Source: Terriglobus saanensis SP1PR4 | GTDB lineage: Bacteria > Acidobacteriota > Terriglobia > Terriglobales > Acidobacteriaceae | Length of the DNA: 64,000 nucleotides | Reading direction: 5' to 3' | NCBI RefSeq assembly: GCF_000179915.2 | Contig: NC_014963.1 | Span: 2,232,001 to 2,296,000, forward strand | Shown here: positions 35,572 through 44,948 of the stretch, in pieces | How the letters are laid out: every line of letters starts with the position of its first letter | How positions within the stretch are numbered: position 1 is the stretch's first letter | Program-made: the position numbers and the translations under genes | The notes under the pieces: generated by a model | Seen by the model: only the letters and a program-made list of their open reading frames with translations | Databases searched by the model: none | What the model was told of the DNA's origin: nothing

Positions 35572-36561
35572 ATGGCAAATACTTTGATGACTCCTCCCGA
35601 AGTCGAACGTGAAGATAAAACGATCGATCGTCATAGTGCAGACTATGAACCGCACCTTGGCGTTGACCCCGAACTTGAGGGCGAAAGCGTCTTTGCGTCG
35701 CTCTGGTCGAATCTTCGCGATGTCTTTTTCCCCACAAAGCTACCGCCGCTTCAACTTGAGTCGAAACCGATCGCCGTCGTAGACCGCATGGCGGTCAAAC
35801 GCGATCCCGTCTCGACCGGCGTTGCTGTAGTCTTCCACGCGCTGATTATTCTTCTGCTCTTTTGGGTGGGTCATCGCATTCTGACGGCACCAACCCCGGT
35901 GGCGAAGAAAGTAGCCGCCGTTGATCTGAATGCGCCCGTTCCCAAAGTGATCACCAAACCCTCGCTAAAGGCAATGGGCGGCGGAGGTGGAGCGCATGAC
36001 ATGGCTCCCGTCAGCAAGGGCCGTCTTCCGAAGTTTGCGAAAGAACAGATCGTACCACCGAGCCGTCCTCCTGAGATTCCACCCAAACTCGCGGTAGATC
36101 CGACACTGGTCATGCAGCCCAACATGAAGATGACCAATAACAACATGCCGAACCTCGGCGATCCCCGTTCTCCGAACGTCGGTGTCTCGCTGGGTAATGG
36201 CGGTCACGGTGGCATAGGTTCTGGCAACGGATCGGGCCTCGGGCCGGGTGAAGGCGGCGGTACGGGTGGGGGAGTCTTCCAGATCGGCGGCGGAATCTCC
36301 GCACCGATTCTGGTCTATCAACCCGATCCCGAGTTCTCCGAAGAGGCCCGCAAGGCCAAATTCCAGGGCGAAGTGCTCGTAAACCTCGTTGTAGACGCGA
36401 CCGGCAGGCCGACGCGTGTGCGAGTGATTCGACCGGTAGGGATGGGCTTGGATGAAAAGGCGCTCGAAGCCGTTCGCCAGTACAAGTTCAAGCCAGCCCG
36501 CAAGGGAACCCAGGCCGTCGCGGTGGAACTGAACGTCGCGGTAAACTTCCAGATCTTCTAG
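35572..36561 (+). CDS. Energy transducer TonB family protein
   Basis: A 329-residue inner-membrane-anchored protein. One membrane helix at ~82-103 (GVAVVFHALIILLLFWVGHR) after an unusually long 80-residue cytoplasmic N-terminus. A Pro-rich periplasmic spacer (~105-185), a Gly-rich stretch (~200-240), and a TonB C-terminal domain (~245-329) with YPDPEFSEEARK-like and ATGRPTRVRVIRP segments, ending VAVELNVAVNFQIF. TonB passes proton-motive energy to outer-membrane receptors. No ExbB/ExbD gene alongside. Divergent from ileS across a 294-base gap. Confidence 0.9.
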   Translation: MANTLMTPPEVEREDKTIDRHSADYEPHLGVDPELEGESVFASLWSNLRDVFFPTKLPPLQLESKPIAVVDRMAVKRDPVSTGVAVVFHALIILLLFWVGHRILTAPTPVAKKVAAVDLNAPVPKVITKPSLKAMGGGGGAHDMAPVSKGRLPKFAKEQIVPPSRPPEIPPKLAVDPTLVMQPNMKMTNNNMPNLGDPRSPNVGVSLGNGGHGGIGSGNGSGLGPGEGGGTGGGVFQIGGGISAPILVYQPDPEFSEEARKAKFQGEVLVNLVVDATGRPTRVRVIRPVGMGLDEKALEAVRQYKFKPARKGTQAVAVELNVAVNFQIF

Positions 36562-36587
36562 GCGCAGAACGAGAGAAACAAGAAAGA

Positions 36588-36611
36588 GGCCGTCACGAAA
36601 CCGTGGCGGCC
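36588..36611. terminator. Intrinsic terminator between convergent tonB and CYTH genes
   Basis: A 10-bp stem (36588-36597 with 36602-36611, one G-T pair) with a 4-base loop, flanked by AAAGA on the left and CTTTCT on the right, so it can act in both directions. The CYTH gene's stop codon lies within it. Confidence 0.75.
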
Positions 36612-37204
36612 CTTTCTGCGTCTGCCTGTACTTCGTCGAAGGTCATATTCAGCGCGCTGCTTCCGGTGCGCCGCTGCCAGTCCTCGAACATCTTGCCGTA
36701 GCTTTCGGTGAAGCAGGCCTCCGCAGGAACGCCGAGTTTTTCCACCGTTTGCTCAATCCACGCAGGTTCGCCTTCAGCCTCGGCAAAGACGCCGATGGGC
36801 GTCTCGTCCAGCACTACCGCGCCGCCGCCGTTGGCATCGACAAACTCGGTGCGAAATTTCTCATAACGAAAGACTGGGCGGTAACCAAGCTCAATGAAGA
36901 CGGCACCCATCGCTTCGCCGTCTTCGATGGTGGTTTCTGTCTCACGGCGGAACTTGTAACGAAGTGATTCCTGCTCGGCGAGGGCGTCGGTTGGTCGCTT
37001 ATGGGTGAGCGTCCAGATGTCTCCATACTGCCGTAGCCGCAGCACCTGTTTTTTCCCGCGAAGGGAGCGTTCCTCTGTATCGAACAGGGAATTTCGCTCC
37101 ATTGTGCGCGGCGTTTTAAGAAGGAAGCCCGAAGCTAGAACGCGGTCATGAAAGGCGCGTGCGTTCGGCACGACGAATTTGAGCTCAATCTCCGAAGCCA
37201 CCAT
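36593..37204 (-). CDS. CYTH domain protein (class IV adenylate cyclase / triphosphatase-like)
   Basis: A 203-residue CYTH protein. The hallmark ExExK is E-I-E-L-K at residues 5-9 (MVASEIELKFVVPN). Charged strands of the triphosphate tunnel follow: VLRLRQYG, LTHKR, ESLRYKFRRETET, YRPVFRYEKFRTEF and VLDETPIGVFAEAEG. CYTH enzymes act on triphosphate substrates (ATP to cAMP, thiamine triphosphate or polyphosphate); which one is not decidable here. The start at 37204 puts the motif at the true N-terminus. Divergent from sua5 with 30 bases between. Confidence 0.9.
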   Translation of the reverse strand: MVASEIELKFVVPNARAFHDRVLASGFLLKTPRTMERNSLFDTEERSLRGKKQVLRLRQYGDIWTLTHKRPTDALAEQESLRYKFRRETETTIEDGEAMGAVFIELGYRPVFRYEKFRTEFVDANGGGAVVLDETPIGVFAEAEGEPAWIEQTVEKLGVPAEACFTESYGKMFEDWQRRTGSSALNMTFDEVQADAERAATVS

Positions 37205-37234
37205 CCCGTCAGTATAGGAGGTATCCTCAAAACA

Positions 37235-38257
37235 ATGCCTGCTGGAAGGTGCAATACGCTGCAATTGACTGTCGAAGATCTGGATCGCGCCGCCACAATT
37301 CTGCGCGAAGGCGGCACTGTGGCCTTTCCAACAGAGACCGTCTACGGCCTGGGAGCCAATGCACTCGACGCGGCAGCGGTGGAAAAAATCTTTGCGGCCA
37401 AGCAGCGACCCCACTGGGATCCGTTGATTGTGCATCTCTCCAGCCTGGAAATACTAAGTGCCATCGTTTCTTCGATTTCCGCGCGAGCACGCCTGCTTAT
37501 GGAAGCATTTTGGCCGGGGCCTCTCACACTCCTCCTGGCACGCAACCCCGCCCTTCCGCTCGCGGTCACTGCTGGGCGAGAACTGGTGGGGGTCCGAATG
37601 CCCGCGCACCCGATGGCTCTCGATCTCATTCGCCGTGCCGGAGTTCCGGTGGCCGCGCCCAGCGCCAACCTCTTCGGCCACGTCAGTCCAACCTCGGCAG
37701 CCCATGTTCTTGAAGACCTGGATGGAGCCATCGACGCCATCGTAGATGGCGGTTCTACCTCGGTCGGAGTCGAATCCACAGTACTCGACCCCAACACGTC
37801 ACCCATGATGCTTTATCGCCCCGGTGCCATCACACTGGAGCAGATCGTCGCGGTCGCAGGTCCGACGGTGAGATATCAGCCTGTCGACACTTTGGATGGA
37901 GCCAAGCACGAAAGCCTGCCTTCTCCGGGCATAGGCATACGGCACTACGCTCCACGAGCCAGAGTTGTTCTGGTGCAGGACGAAGACGAGCTTCATCGTA
38001 TCTTCCAGCAAATGAAGACCGAACGTGTGGGTGTTTTGTTGCCGACGGAGTGGAAGATTCCCTCTCAGTCCATTGAAGCGGTAATCTGGGGCTCCTGGAA
38101 CGACACGACCGCCCTTGCGCACACTCTCTTCGAGGGATTGCGGACACTAGATACACGAGGCGTGGAAATCATCCTCTGCCCTCTACCGCGAGAGGGAAGC
38201 GGGCCACTCGCGGAGGCCATCCGCGACCGCCTGATGAAGGCCGCAAAGACTTCCTAG
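37235..38257 (+). CDS. tsaC: L-threonylcarbamoyladenylate synthase (Sua5/TsaC with C-terminal Sua5 domain)
   Basis: A 340-residue enzyme making threonylcarbamoyl-AMP from Thr, bicarbonate and ATP for t6A37 in ANN-decoding tRNAs. The YrdC domain (~10-200) has LREGGTVAFPTETVYGLGAN, the KQRPHWDPLIVHL basic loop and VAAPSANLFGHVSPT. A Sua5 domain follows from ~215 (PGIGIRHYAPRARVVLV). Starts at ATG 37235; AGGAGG lies about 13 bases upstream, a rather long spacing. The 3' end overlaps the convergent holB gene by 4 bases. Confidence 0.93.
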   Translation: MPAGRCNTLQLTVEDLDRAATILREGGTVAFPTETVYGLGANALDAAAVEKIFAAKQRPHWDPLIVHLSSLEILSAIVSSISARARLLMEAFWPGPLTLLLARNPALPLAVTAGRELVGVRMPAHPMALDLIRRAGVPVAAPSANLFGHVSPTSAAHVLEDLDGAIDAIVDGGSTSVGVESTVLDPNTSPMMLYRPGAITLEQIVAVAGPTVRYQPVDTLDGAKHESLPSPGIGIRHYAPRARVVLVQDEDELHRIFQQMKTERVGVLLPTEWKIPSQSIEAVIWGSWNDTTALAHTLFEGLRTLDTRGVEIILCPLPREGSGPLAEAIRDRLMKAAKTS

Positions 38258-39384
38258 CGGCGAACTCCGGCCATCTCTTCCGCAAACGCGTCCAGAGACA
38301 GGGATCGGAGAAGATTGCGGCGCATTCCGCTGCGTACCTGGTCCATGCCGCGCACGGCGCGTTCGATCCATGCAAAGTCGATTGTTCCCGCCATCGCTTC
38401 GAGTTCGCCGCGAATATCGACGTTCCGCAGCCGTTCCGGCGTACCGGAGATCAGCATCAGTACATCCTCCAGAACGCTCGACATGGCGCCCAGCATGGCG
38501 GTGGTCTTCTGTTGCCCCTCAGCCCCGGCGCGGTAGGTCTCTGTCATGCGGAAGAGCGCGGTATGTTCGCCTTCGAGCGTCGCTCCGCGCAACATCACGA
38601 GAGCGTCCGCACGGGCCGCAGAGTAGGTCGCCACATCAAATCCCAACGCCTTACCCACAGCGCCTTGAGCAAGCCTTGCCACTAGGGACCGTTGATTTGG
38701 CTTCCACTCCGGACGCCGTTCGGCCAATACCATCTCCAGTTCCTCCGCGGGAACAGCACCCAGACGTACCAAGCCGCAGCGCGACCGGATCGTGGGCAGA
38801 AGTTCTCCGGGATTGTCCGCAAGCAGAAAAATATGCGCAAAGTCAGGTGGCTCTTCGAGCACCTTAAGCAGAGAATTCGCCGCCTCTTTCATGAAGGAAG
38901 AAGACGTGAAGATAAAGACCTTACGAGGAGCTTGCGAGGGAGCACGCTGCGCCCCGGTGATAACGCGGCGAACCTGTCCGAGCTTGATGAGCAGTTGTGG
39001 AGGGTCCGGCGGGATAATCAGCACGTCGGGATGTGTCTGAATAAGTACACGCGTCTCTTTCTTGTCCGTCTCGCGCATTTCTTCGCGGGCGGCAATGGCG
39101 GCGTCAATCAGCGGCTGAAGATCGGCAGATTCGGCGATTCGGACGCAGTTATCGCAGACACCGCAGAAGCTGGCGAGCGTTTGCCCGTTGGACCACATCT
39201 CCCGGGGCTGCCGCTCGCAGTTCAGTGCCTGCGCCAGCATGATGGCGAGGGTATATTTTCCAGCGCCCGCAGGTCCGCCAAGGATCAAAGAATGGGGAAG
39301 GCGTCCGGCGGCGATGGACGTCCGCAGGTTCTGGACTGCCTCATCATTGCCTACGAAATCGGTGAAACTCCCAAGCGCGCCCAC
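38254..39384 (-). CDS. holB: DNA polymerase III, delta' subunit
   Basis: A 376-residue AAA+ clamp-loader subunit. Walker A-like GGPAGAGKYT (36-45), zinc ligands C56, C74, C77 and C80 (FCGVCDNC), a stretch FIFTSSSFMKEAANSLLKVL then EEPPDF matching the delta'/gamma sensor-1 region, and the SRC motif (TIRSRCGLVRL) of delta'. The retained GK(Y/T) Walker A is not rare in bacterial delta' homologues. Twenty-two bases after the HAD phosphatase gene; likely co-transcribed. Confidence 0.9.
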   Translation of the reverse strand: MGALGSFTDFVGNDEAVQNLRTSIAAGRLPHSLILGGPAGAGKYTLAIMLAQALNCERQPREMWSNGQTLASFCGVCDNCVRIAESADLQPLIDAAIAAREEMRETDKKETRVLIQTHPDVLIIPPDPPQLLIKLGQVRRVITGAQRAPSQAPRKVFIFTSSSFMKEAANSLLKVLEEPPDFAHIFLLADNPGELLPTIRSRCGLVRLGAVPAEELEMVLAERRPEWKPNQRSLVARLAQGAVGKALGFDVATYSAARADALVMLRGATLEGEHTALFRMTETYRAGAEGQQKTTAMLGAMSSVLEDVLMLISGTPERLRNVDIRGELEAMAGTIDFAWIERAVRGMDQVRSGMRRNLLRSLSLDAFAEEMAGVRR

Positions 39385-39406
39385 ATCAACAGCATATACG
39401 GAGAGA

Positions 39407-40135
39407 TCAAAAGTGCAGACGGAGGTCCGTAAAGCGATCCACAGTCAGAAGCCGCTGGCCCTCGGGAGCGTCGGACAGCTTCTCGTGCTCAAGGACCCAC
39501 GTGTTGGCATGGGGAACCAGCACCGCATTCAAACCAGCAGCCAGTGCAGGATTGACGTCGCTCTTGGGTGAATTCCCAATCATCCAGGTTGTTGCAGCTT
39601 CGCAGGCATGCCGGTGCCTCAATTCGAGGTAGGCCTCCACATGTTTTTCGCTCAGAACTTCCACGCCATCGAAATAATCTGCCAGACCGGATCGCTCCAG
39701 CTTTCTCACCTGCTCCTCTTCTGCGCCCTTGGTCACAAGAAGCAGGCGGTGCCGACCTGCAAGATAGGCGAGCGTCGTATCCACCTCCGGAAGAAGTTCG
39801 ATCGGACTCTCAGTGATGAGGGCCGTAAAACGATCGATCTCCGTGCGATGTGCTTCGGTCACCACCTCGCCGCTCAATTCTTCAAAGCAGATCACGAGCG
39901 ACTTGCGAAAGCTGGCGAGACCGTATCCGTGCAGACGGACACGATCATGCTCGATGCGATTGAGATGATCGCGTACCTCATCCGGCGTATGCGTCTTGTG
40001 GTCGAGAAAAGTGACAAACGATGCGATTGCGCGGTCAAAGAGATGGTTGTTCTCCCAGAGCGTATCGTCCGCATCGATCATGAGCGTTTGTCCGACGGCT
40101 GGCAGGTCGAAAGTAGGCGAGGGAAGCATGCGCAT
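39407..40135 (-). CDS. HAD-superfamily phosphatase
   Basis: A 242-residue haloacid-dehalogenase-type hydrolase. Motif I is D-A-D-D-T in LMIDADDTLWENN, where the first Asp is the nucleophile and the second +2 Asp the acid/base. Motif II is LLLVTKG, motif III a Lys near SEKHVEAY, and motif IV is GNSPKSDVNPALAAG. A helical cap lies between ~35 and 115. Substrate unknown; a small phosphometabolite is expected. Probable operon with holB. Confidence 0.87.
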   Translation of the reverse strand: MRMLPSPTFDLPAVGQTLMIDADDTLWENNHLFDRAIASFVTFLDHKTHTPDEVRDHLNRIEHDRVRLHGYGLASFRKSLVICFEELSGEVVTEAHRTEIDRFTALITESPIELLPEVDTTLAYLAGRHRLLLVTKGAEEEQVRKLERSGLADYFDGVEVLSEKHVEAYLELRHRHACEAATTWMIGNSPKSDVNPALAAGLNAVLVPHANTWVLEHEKLSDAPEGQRLLTVDRFTDLRLHF

Positions 40136-40193
40136 CTGATTCTAGTTGGTACACTCTGCAGAGTAGAAGCCAGGGACGGGCAGGAGCTCGACA

Positions 40194-42275
40194 GTGCGTG
40201 AAGCGATGAGCATCGTCGGGGCCGTTTCGATTCTGCCGGTACTTCTCCTCTTTCCCGGATACGCCCTCGGATGGTGGATCGGTCTTTGCGGTTTTCGTCG
40301 GTCGGGGTGGGCGGAACGCGCTGCCTGGTCGATTGCGCTCTCCTTCGCAACGATGCCCCTGCTGGCTTATCTCGCACAGCGCTGCGGGCTTCCACTTGTC
40401 ACCGCGTTCTGCGGTGTCGTTGCCACGGTGGCGTCTATTTGTCTTGCAACTAGATTCTTTTCCATCGCACCACTGCGTAAGAAGTGGGTCTGGACAGCCG
40501 CGGCTCTCGTCCTCGGTTGGATCGCCTTCGCCTCATTCGAACTGGTAGACCTGCCATGGCGCGGCAGACTGATGTTACCCGTACCCGTGATGGATCAGGG
40601 ATACCGCGTGGCCTTCCTCGATGCGCTGGCGAGAGCGCACGGTACACCAAACAATCCTCTTTATGCACCTGGAGCCCTGCAGCCTCTTCGTTATTACTAC
40701 TTCTGGTACGCACTCTGCTCCCTGCCCGTGCGTTTCTTGCACATGGACTCACGGTTCGTACTGATTGCAAGTTGCATCTGGAGTGGATTGGCGACAGCTG
40801 CGATGGTTGGACTCTATGCGAAGCATTTCTTTCGCGTGAATCGTCCGCGCATGCTCGCCATCGCAGGCATATCGCTCCTGGCTGTAACTGGTCTCGACAT
40901 TCTTCCCACACTTGCGAACCTTGCGTCTGGCATGCCCGCAGATGCGGATCCTGAATGGTGGTCCACGGATCAAGTGACGTCGTGGATGGATACGTTTCTC
41001 TGGGCACCGCATCATGCTGCAGCGCTGGTTGCGATTCTTTTGGCGCTGCTTTTGTTTTGGATCAATACGACTCAGGCCGTTACACGTAAAACCATCACAG
41101 GGTATGCCATCGCAGCCGTCGCTCTGGCCAGCGCGACGGGCCTCTCTATCTACCTCGGCATCGCTGTCGCTTTGCTGCTGCTCGCCTGGTGCTTGTGGAT
41201 CCTCGTAGCAGAGCGGGATTTCAGGATGGCTCTTAGAATTCTTCTCACTGGCTGCGTGGCTCTCGTCTTCCTGCTGCCCTTTGTGCTTGATCTTCGCGCA
41301 CCAGTTCGAGGCGCAGGGAAGGAGGGCAGCGTCCTTGTGCTCAGCGTACGCGAGATGATCTTTGCACAACCTATCACCGCTTTGCCATGGCTGGCGGCTT
41401 CTATGCGTTCTCACCCTGCAGCTACAACACAGACAGTCAACGCGGCTCTGCTGCTTCCCGGATACTTTGTAGAACTCGGCGTGCTTGGCTTGGTTCTGGT
41501 CTTCGCTTTCATAAGACTTCGTAGGCAAACCTTCGAGCCGTACGATCCCGCACGAACACTTCTTTTCTGGACGCTCGCTCTACTGGTTCCATGTACATTT
41601 CTTCGGTCCACCGCGATCACGAATAACGATTTTGGCTTCCGCGCAATGCTTTTGCCACAATTCTTTCTCCTGATGCTTGGCGCTTTCTATCTCGTGCAAT
41701 GGAAGGACGAGGGGCACTCGCACAATTGGGTCACACGGCTCGCCACGGTGCTCGTAGGTGTGGGAGTGGTGAGCACGCTCTATCAGGCAGTCGCGCTCCG
41801 CATCTTTGTTCCACTCATCGCGCGGCATGCGGAGTTCGCAGAGATTCCATTCCTGACACGCGACTTGAAGCGTGCCTACGCTCTCACCGAAAGCAGATTC
41901 GCGAAAGACAGCGTTGTGCAGTGGAATCCAGCGCCCTCAATTCCTTCCGGCGAAGTGAAAGAGCTCTGGCTCGCGACCAATCTTCTTTACGCACATAGAC
42001 AAGTTGCAGCTGCGGTAGAAGCATGCGGAGCGGCCTTTGGAGGAGACCCAACACCGTGCCCCACTCTCGAAAAAGATCTGCAGCAACTCTATTCAGAAGC
42101 GGCCAGTTCCGCTACGGCAGAACGAATCTGCGCCCGATGGAAGATTCATGCGCTTGTCGTTACAACGCTCGATGGCACAGCATGGAACGATCATCCAGGT
42201 TGGACGTGGTCTCTGCCACCACTTGCTCTCACACCAACGGTGCGCATTCTTAGTTGCAATGCATCGCTGCAATGA
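40194..42275 (+). CDS. Large polytopic membrane protein, GT-C-like, unknown
   Basis: A 693-residue membrane protein starting with GTG at 40194 (AGGAG upstream). It has about 13-14 hydrophobic helices between 5 and 570, then a soluble C-terminal domain (~575-693). The first large loop holds aromatic/acidic motifs (ALQPLRYYYFWYALCSLP), as in GT-C glycosyltransferases and PMT-like proteins; no exact family recognised. The soluble tail (HALVVTTLDGTAWNDHP) is like those of oligosaccharyl/arabinosyl transferases. Role in cell-envelope glycosylation is a guess. Stand-alone between divergent HAD and downstream GT1 genes. Confidence 0.75.
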   Translation: MREAMSIVGAVSILPVLLLFPGYALGWWIGLCGFRRSGWAERAAWSIALSFATMPLLAYLAQRCGLPLVTAFCGVVATVASICLATRFFSIAPLRKKWVWTAAALVLGWIAFASFELVDLPWRGRLMLPVPVMDQGYRVAFLDALARAHGTPNNPLYAPGALQPLRYYYFWYALCSLPVRFLHMDSRFVLIASCIWSGLATAAMVGLYAKHFFRVNRPRMLAIAGISLLAVTGLDILPTLANLASGMPADADPEWWSTDQVTSWMDTFLWAPHHAAALVAILLALLLFWINTTQAVTRKTITGYAIAAVALASATGLSIYLGIAVALLLLAWCLWILVAERDFRMALRILLTGCVALVFLLPFVLDLRAPVRGAGKEGSVLVLSVREMIFAQPITALPWLAASMRSHPAATTQTVNAALLLPGYFVELGVLGLVLVFAFIRLRRQTFEPYDPARTLLFWTLALLVPCTFLRSTAITNNDFGFRAMLLPQFFLLMLGAFYLVQWKDEGHSHNWVTRLATVLVGVGVVSTLYQAVALRIFVPLIARHAEFAEIPFLTRDLKRAYALTESRFAKDSVVQWNPAPSIPSGEVKELWLATNLLYAHRQVAAAVEACGAAFGGDPTPCPTLEKDLQQLYSEAASSATAERICARWKIHALVVTTLDGTAWNDHPGWTWSLPPLALTPTVRILSCNASLQ

Positions 42276-42387
42276 GTTGATTGCGGTAGACATCGAGCAT
42301 AGAGCGGAAAAGGAATAAACCCATATCTCGAGTGTCTTTCTTCTTAGAGTTCGCGCAGGTAGCGAGTGAACTAAGGAGAAATAAGCA

Positions 42388-43692
42388 ATGAAAATTGGCT
42401 TTGTAAGCCTGCCCCTCTCGGGCCATCTTCATCCCATGACTGCGCTCGCACGCAAGTTGAAATTCCGCGGACACGAGGTAGTTTTTATCGGTGTTCCGGA
42501 CGTCGGTCCAGTCGTTCGCGCAGCCGGTTTGGATTTCATATCCTATTGCGAGACGGAGTATCCAGTCGGCTCCATTGCCGAAGTCTACGCTCCTATTTCA
42601 AAGCTGCACGGTACCGAGGTCATACGGTATCAGGGACGCAAGTTATCTCCTCCATTCACCGCAGTAGCACTTGAAAGTTTGCCTGAAAAATTATTGGAGT
42701 CTGGAGTTGAAGCCTTAGTTTTGGACGCTGCACATCTTTTCATGGAGCTTGTGCCGATGCGTTTAGGAATGCCGTATGTCCATATATGGAATGTTCTTCA
42801 TCTGGATTTTTCAGGAGCGTCACCGATGTGCTTCTTTGGCTGGCCGCACGAAACTTCCGCGCAAGCAATGCAGAGAAATGTGGAAGGCTTGCAATTTGTC
42901 GGCGAAGCTATACAGCCTCTCGTGGAAGTTGCCATGGCGCATGCCGAGAAGGTTGGCCTTCAGGTCGACTGGAGCGTACCCGGTTCGACACTTTCCAGAC
43001 TGGCGATTATCTCGCAAACGCCAAAAGGGTTTGATTTTCCTGAGATCCCGTGGCCTGAAAATTTTTACTATGCAGGACCATTTCATGACGACCAGGGCCG
43101 CGCTTCAGTACCTTTTCCATGGGAGAAGCTGACCGGTGCACCTCTGATCTATGCTTCTCTGGGAACGCTTGTAAACGGGTTGGACTATCTCTACAAAACG
43201 ATTCTCGCTGCGGTGGAGAGAATTCCGAATATCCAGGTCGTACTCTCCGTAGGAAAGAACATTGATCTTGAGTCCCTGGGTACGATCCCGCCCAATACGA
43301 TCGTGGTCCGCTCAGCGCCACAGATTGAACTCCTCAAACGTGCGGAGCTTTGCATCACGCACGCGGGACTTAACACTGCGCTCGAGTCATTGGCTCAAGG
43401 TGTGCCCATGGTGGCCATTCCCGTTGGCTATGACCAGCCCGGTGTTGCCGCAAGGATTGCGTACCACGGAGTGGGGGAGTTTATCGAAGTCGAAGACCTG
43501 ACCGTAGAGGGTCTCTCTGGGCTGATCGAGACAGTACTAAAAAAAGGCGGTTACCACGATAGGGCTCGTCATTTTCAGAGGGTGATTGCAGAGACGCGTG
43601 GATTGGATCGAGCTGCCGATGTAATCGAGCAGGTCTTCGTGAAGGATCGCGCCCAGGAAGCTCTGCAGGAAGATGCGGCACAACGGATTTGA
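42388..43692 (+). CDS. UDP-glycosyltransferase family 1 (MGT/CrtX-like)
   Basis: A 434-residue GT-B enzyme. The N-terminal acceptor domain begins IGFVSLPLSGHLHPMTALAR, with the catalytic His in SGHLHP. The C-terminal donor domain has the UGT signature with THAGLNTALESLAQGVPMVA and IPVGYDQPGVAARI. It resembles carotenoid glucosyltransferase CrtX and macrolide glycosyltransferases; the acceptor is probably a lipophilic molecule. AAGGAG sits 8 bases upstream of ATG 42388. No carotenoid genes nearby. Confidence 0.9.
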   Translation: MKIGFVSLPLSGHLHPMTALARKLKFRGHEVVFIGVPDVGPVVRAAGLDFISYCETEYPVGSIAEVYAPISKLHGTEVIRYQGRKLSPPFTAVALESLPEKLLESGVEALVLDAAHLFMELVPMRLGMPYVHIWNVLHLDFSGASPMCFFGWPHETSAQAMQRNVEGLQFVGEAIQPLVEVAMAHAEKVGLQVDWSVPGSTLSRLAIISQTPKGFDFPEIPWPENFYYAGPFHDDQGRASVPFPWEKLTGAPLIYASLGTLVNGLDYLYKTILAAVERIPNIQVVLSVGKNIDLESLGTIPPNTIVVRSAPQIELLKRAELCITHAGLNTALESLAQGVPMVAIPVGYDQPGVAARIAYHGVGEFIEVEDLTVEGLSGLIETVLKKGGYHDRARHFQRVIAETRGLDRAADVIEQVFVKDRAQEALQEDAAQRI

Positions 43693-43740
43693 GAGTGACG
43701 AAAACTTACCTGCAGCAAAATAAAAATGGCTTTATCAATC

Positions 43741-43769
43741 CACTAGGTCGTCAAAATGACGACCTAGTG
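43741..43769. repeat. Perfect 13-bp inverted repeat with 3-base loop
   Basis: Arms at 43741-43753 and 43757-43769 are exactly complementary (CACTAGGTCGTCA and partner). It begins 49 bases after the GT1 stop and lies 79 bases before the next start. No T-run follows directly, so it is either a terminator without a clean U-tract or an operator in the leader of the next gene. Confidence 0.7.
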
Positions 43770-43847
43770 CCTACTTTCGTACTCTCTTATGTCGAGAAGT
43801 GTCCAATCGCGAAACTTTCGGGTCTTTCGGAACATCTGTTACCTATC

Positions 43848-44864
43848 ATGGCATCTCCCAAAATCCGTCTTTACCGCTCTCTCTGTGCCCTTGTTCTTTG
43901 CTTCTCTTTGGCCAGTGCTTTTGGTCAGCAAATGATTTCTTCGCCTGAACCGCAAACGGCGGTTGTTACTGGTACAGTGACGGACGCGGATGGCGCCATC
44001 ATTCCTGGCGCAACCGTTACTCTCGACGGCCCCGACCCCAGTGAACATCGTGTTGTGGCCGCAAATGAAAGCGGTTTCTTTGAGTTGAAGGGTATGCATC
44101 CCGCAGTTTCGTATCACGTCACTGTCAATGCAAAAGGATTTTCCGATTGGACCTCGCCCGCCCTTGTGCTCACTCCAGGGCAGCAACTCGATCTACCCGG
44201 CGTGAAGTTGATCGTGGGTGTGGTTGAAACCAGCGTGACAGCAGTCTTTGCCGAGCAAGTCGCCATGGAACAGGTCAAGGCAGAAGAAAAGCAAAGAGTC
44301 TTTGGGGTCATTCCCAACTTTTATGTCGTCTATGATCACAACTTCGTTCCGCTCACGACGAAGTTGAAGTATCAACTTGCCTTTCGCGCATCCACGGATG
44401 TCGTCAGCATCGCTGGCGCGGCCATCCTGGCAGGTGCAGAGCAAGCGGCAAATACTCCGGACTATGTTCAGGGGGCGAAGGGCTTTGGCCAACGTTTCGG
44501 CGCAGTCTATACGGATGCCTTCACGAACATCATGATCGGTGGAGCCATTCTGCCATCGCTCCTGCATCAGGACCCACGCTACTTCTATCAGGGCGAGGGC
44601 ACCAAGAAATCACGCGCGATGCATGCCATCTCCAGCCCATTCATCTGCAAAGGGGACAATGGCAAACCGCAGATCAACTTCTCCAGCATCGGCGGAGATC
44701 TGAGCTCGGGAGCCATATCGAATCTCTACTATCCCCAGTCGAATCGTGGGGCGAATCTTGTCTTCGGTAATGCACTCATCAGTACGGGCGGACGAGTTCT
44801 CAACGCGCTCGCACAGGAGTTCATCCTGCATCGCTTCACTACAAGAGGAAAGAAAGAAAACTAG
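43848..44864 (+). CDS. Secreted carboxypeptidase-regulatory-like (CnaB-type) domain protein
   Basis: A 338-residue exported protein: signal peptide (LYRSLCALVLCFSLASAFGQ), a CarboxypepD_reg/Ig-like beta domain (~40-125, VVTGTVTDADGAIIPGATVT), and a C-terminal region of ~190 residues rich in small hydrophobic residues (VSIAGAAILAGAEQAANTPD, then GQRFGAVYTDAFTNIMIGGA). The second part is seen repeatedly in acidobacterial genomes (from memory) and has no function assigned. The start at ATG 43848 places the signal peptide correctly; upstream codons run through the inverted repeat. Confidence 0.82.
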   Translation: MASPKIRLYRSLCALVLCFSLASAFGQQMISSPEPQTAVVTGTVTDADGAIIPGATVTLDGPDPSEHRVVAANESGFFELKGMHPAVSYHVTVNAKGFSDWTSPALVLTPGQQLDLPGVKLIVGVVETSVTAVFAEQVAMEQVKAEEKQRVFGVIPNFYVVYDHNFVPLTTKLKYQLAFRASTDVVSIAGAAILAGAEQAANTPDYVQGAKGFGQRFGAVYTDAFTNIMIGGAILPSLLHQDPRYFYQGEGTKKSRAMHAISSPFICKGDNGKPQINFSSIGGDLSSGAISNLYYPQSNRGANLVFGNALISTGGRVLNALAQEFILHRFTTRGKKEN

Positions 44865-44948
44865 ATCGCTGCACTGCTTCATGCTGATCACAAAATAGCG
44901 ACATGGGCGGACAGTCTTACGAGATAAGCTGATCCAGGAGATGCTGCG

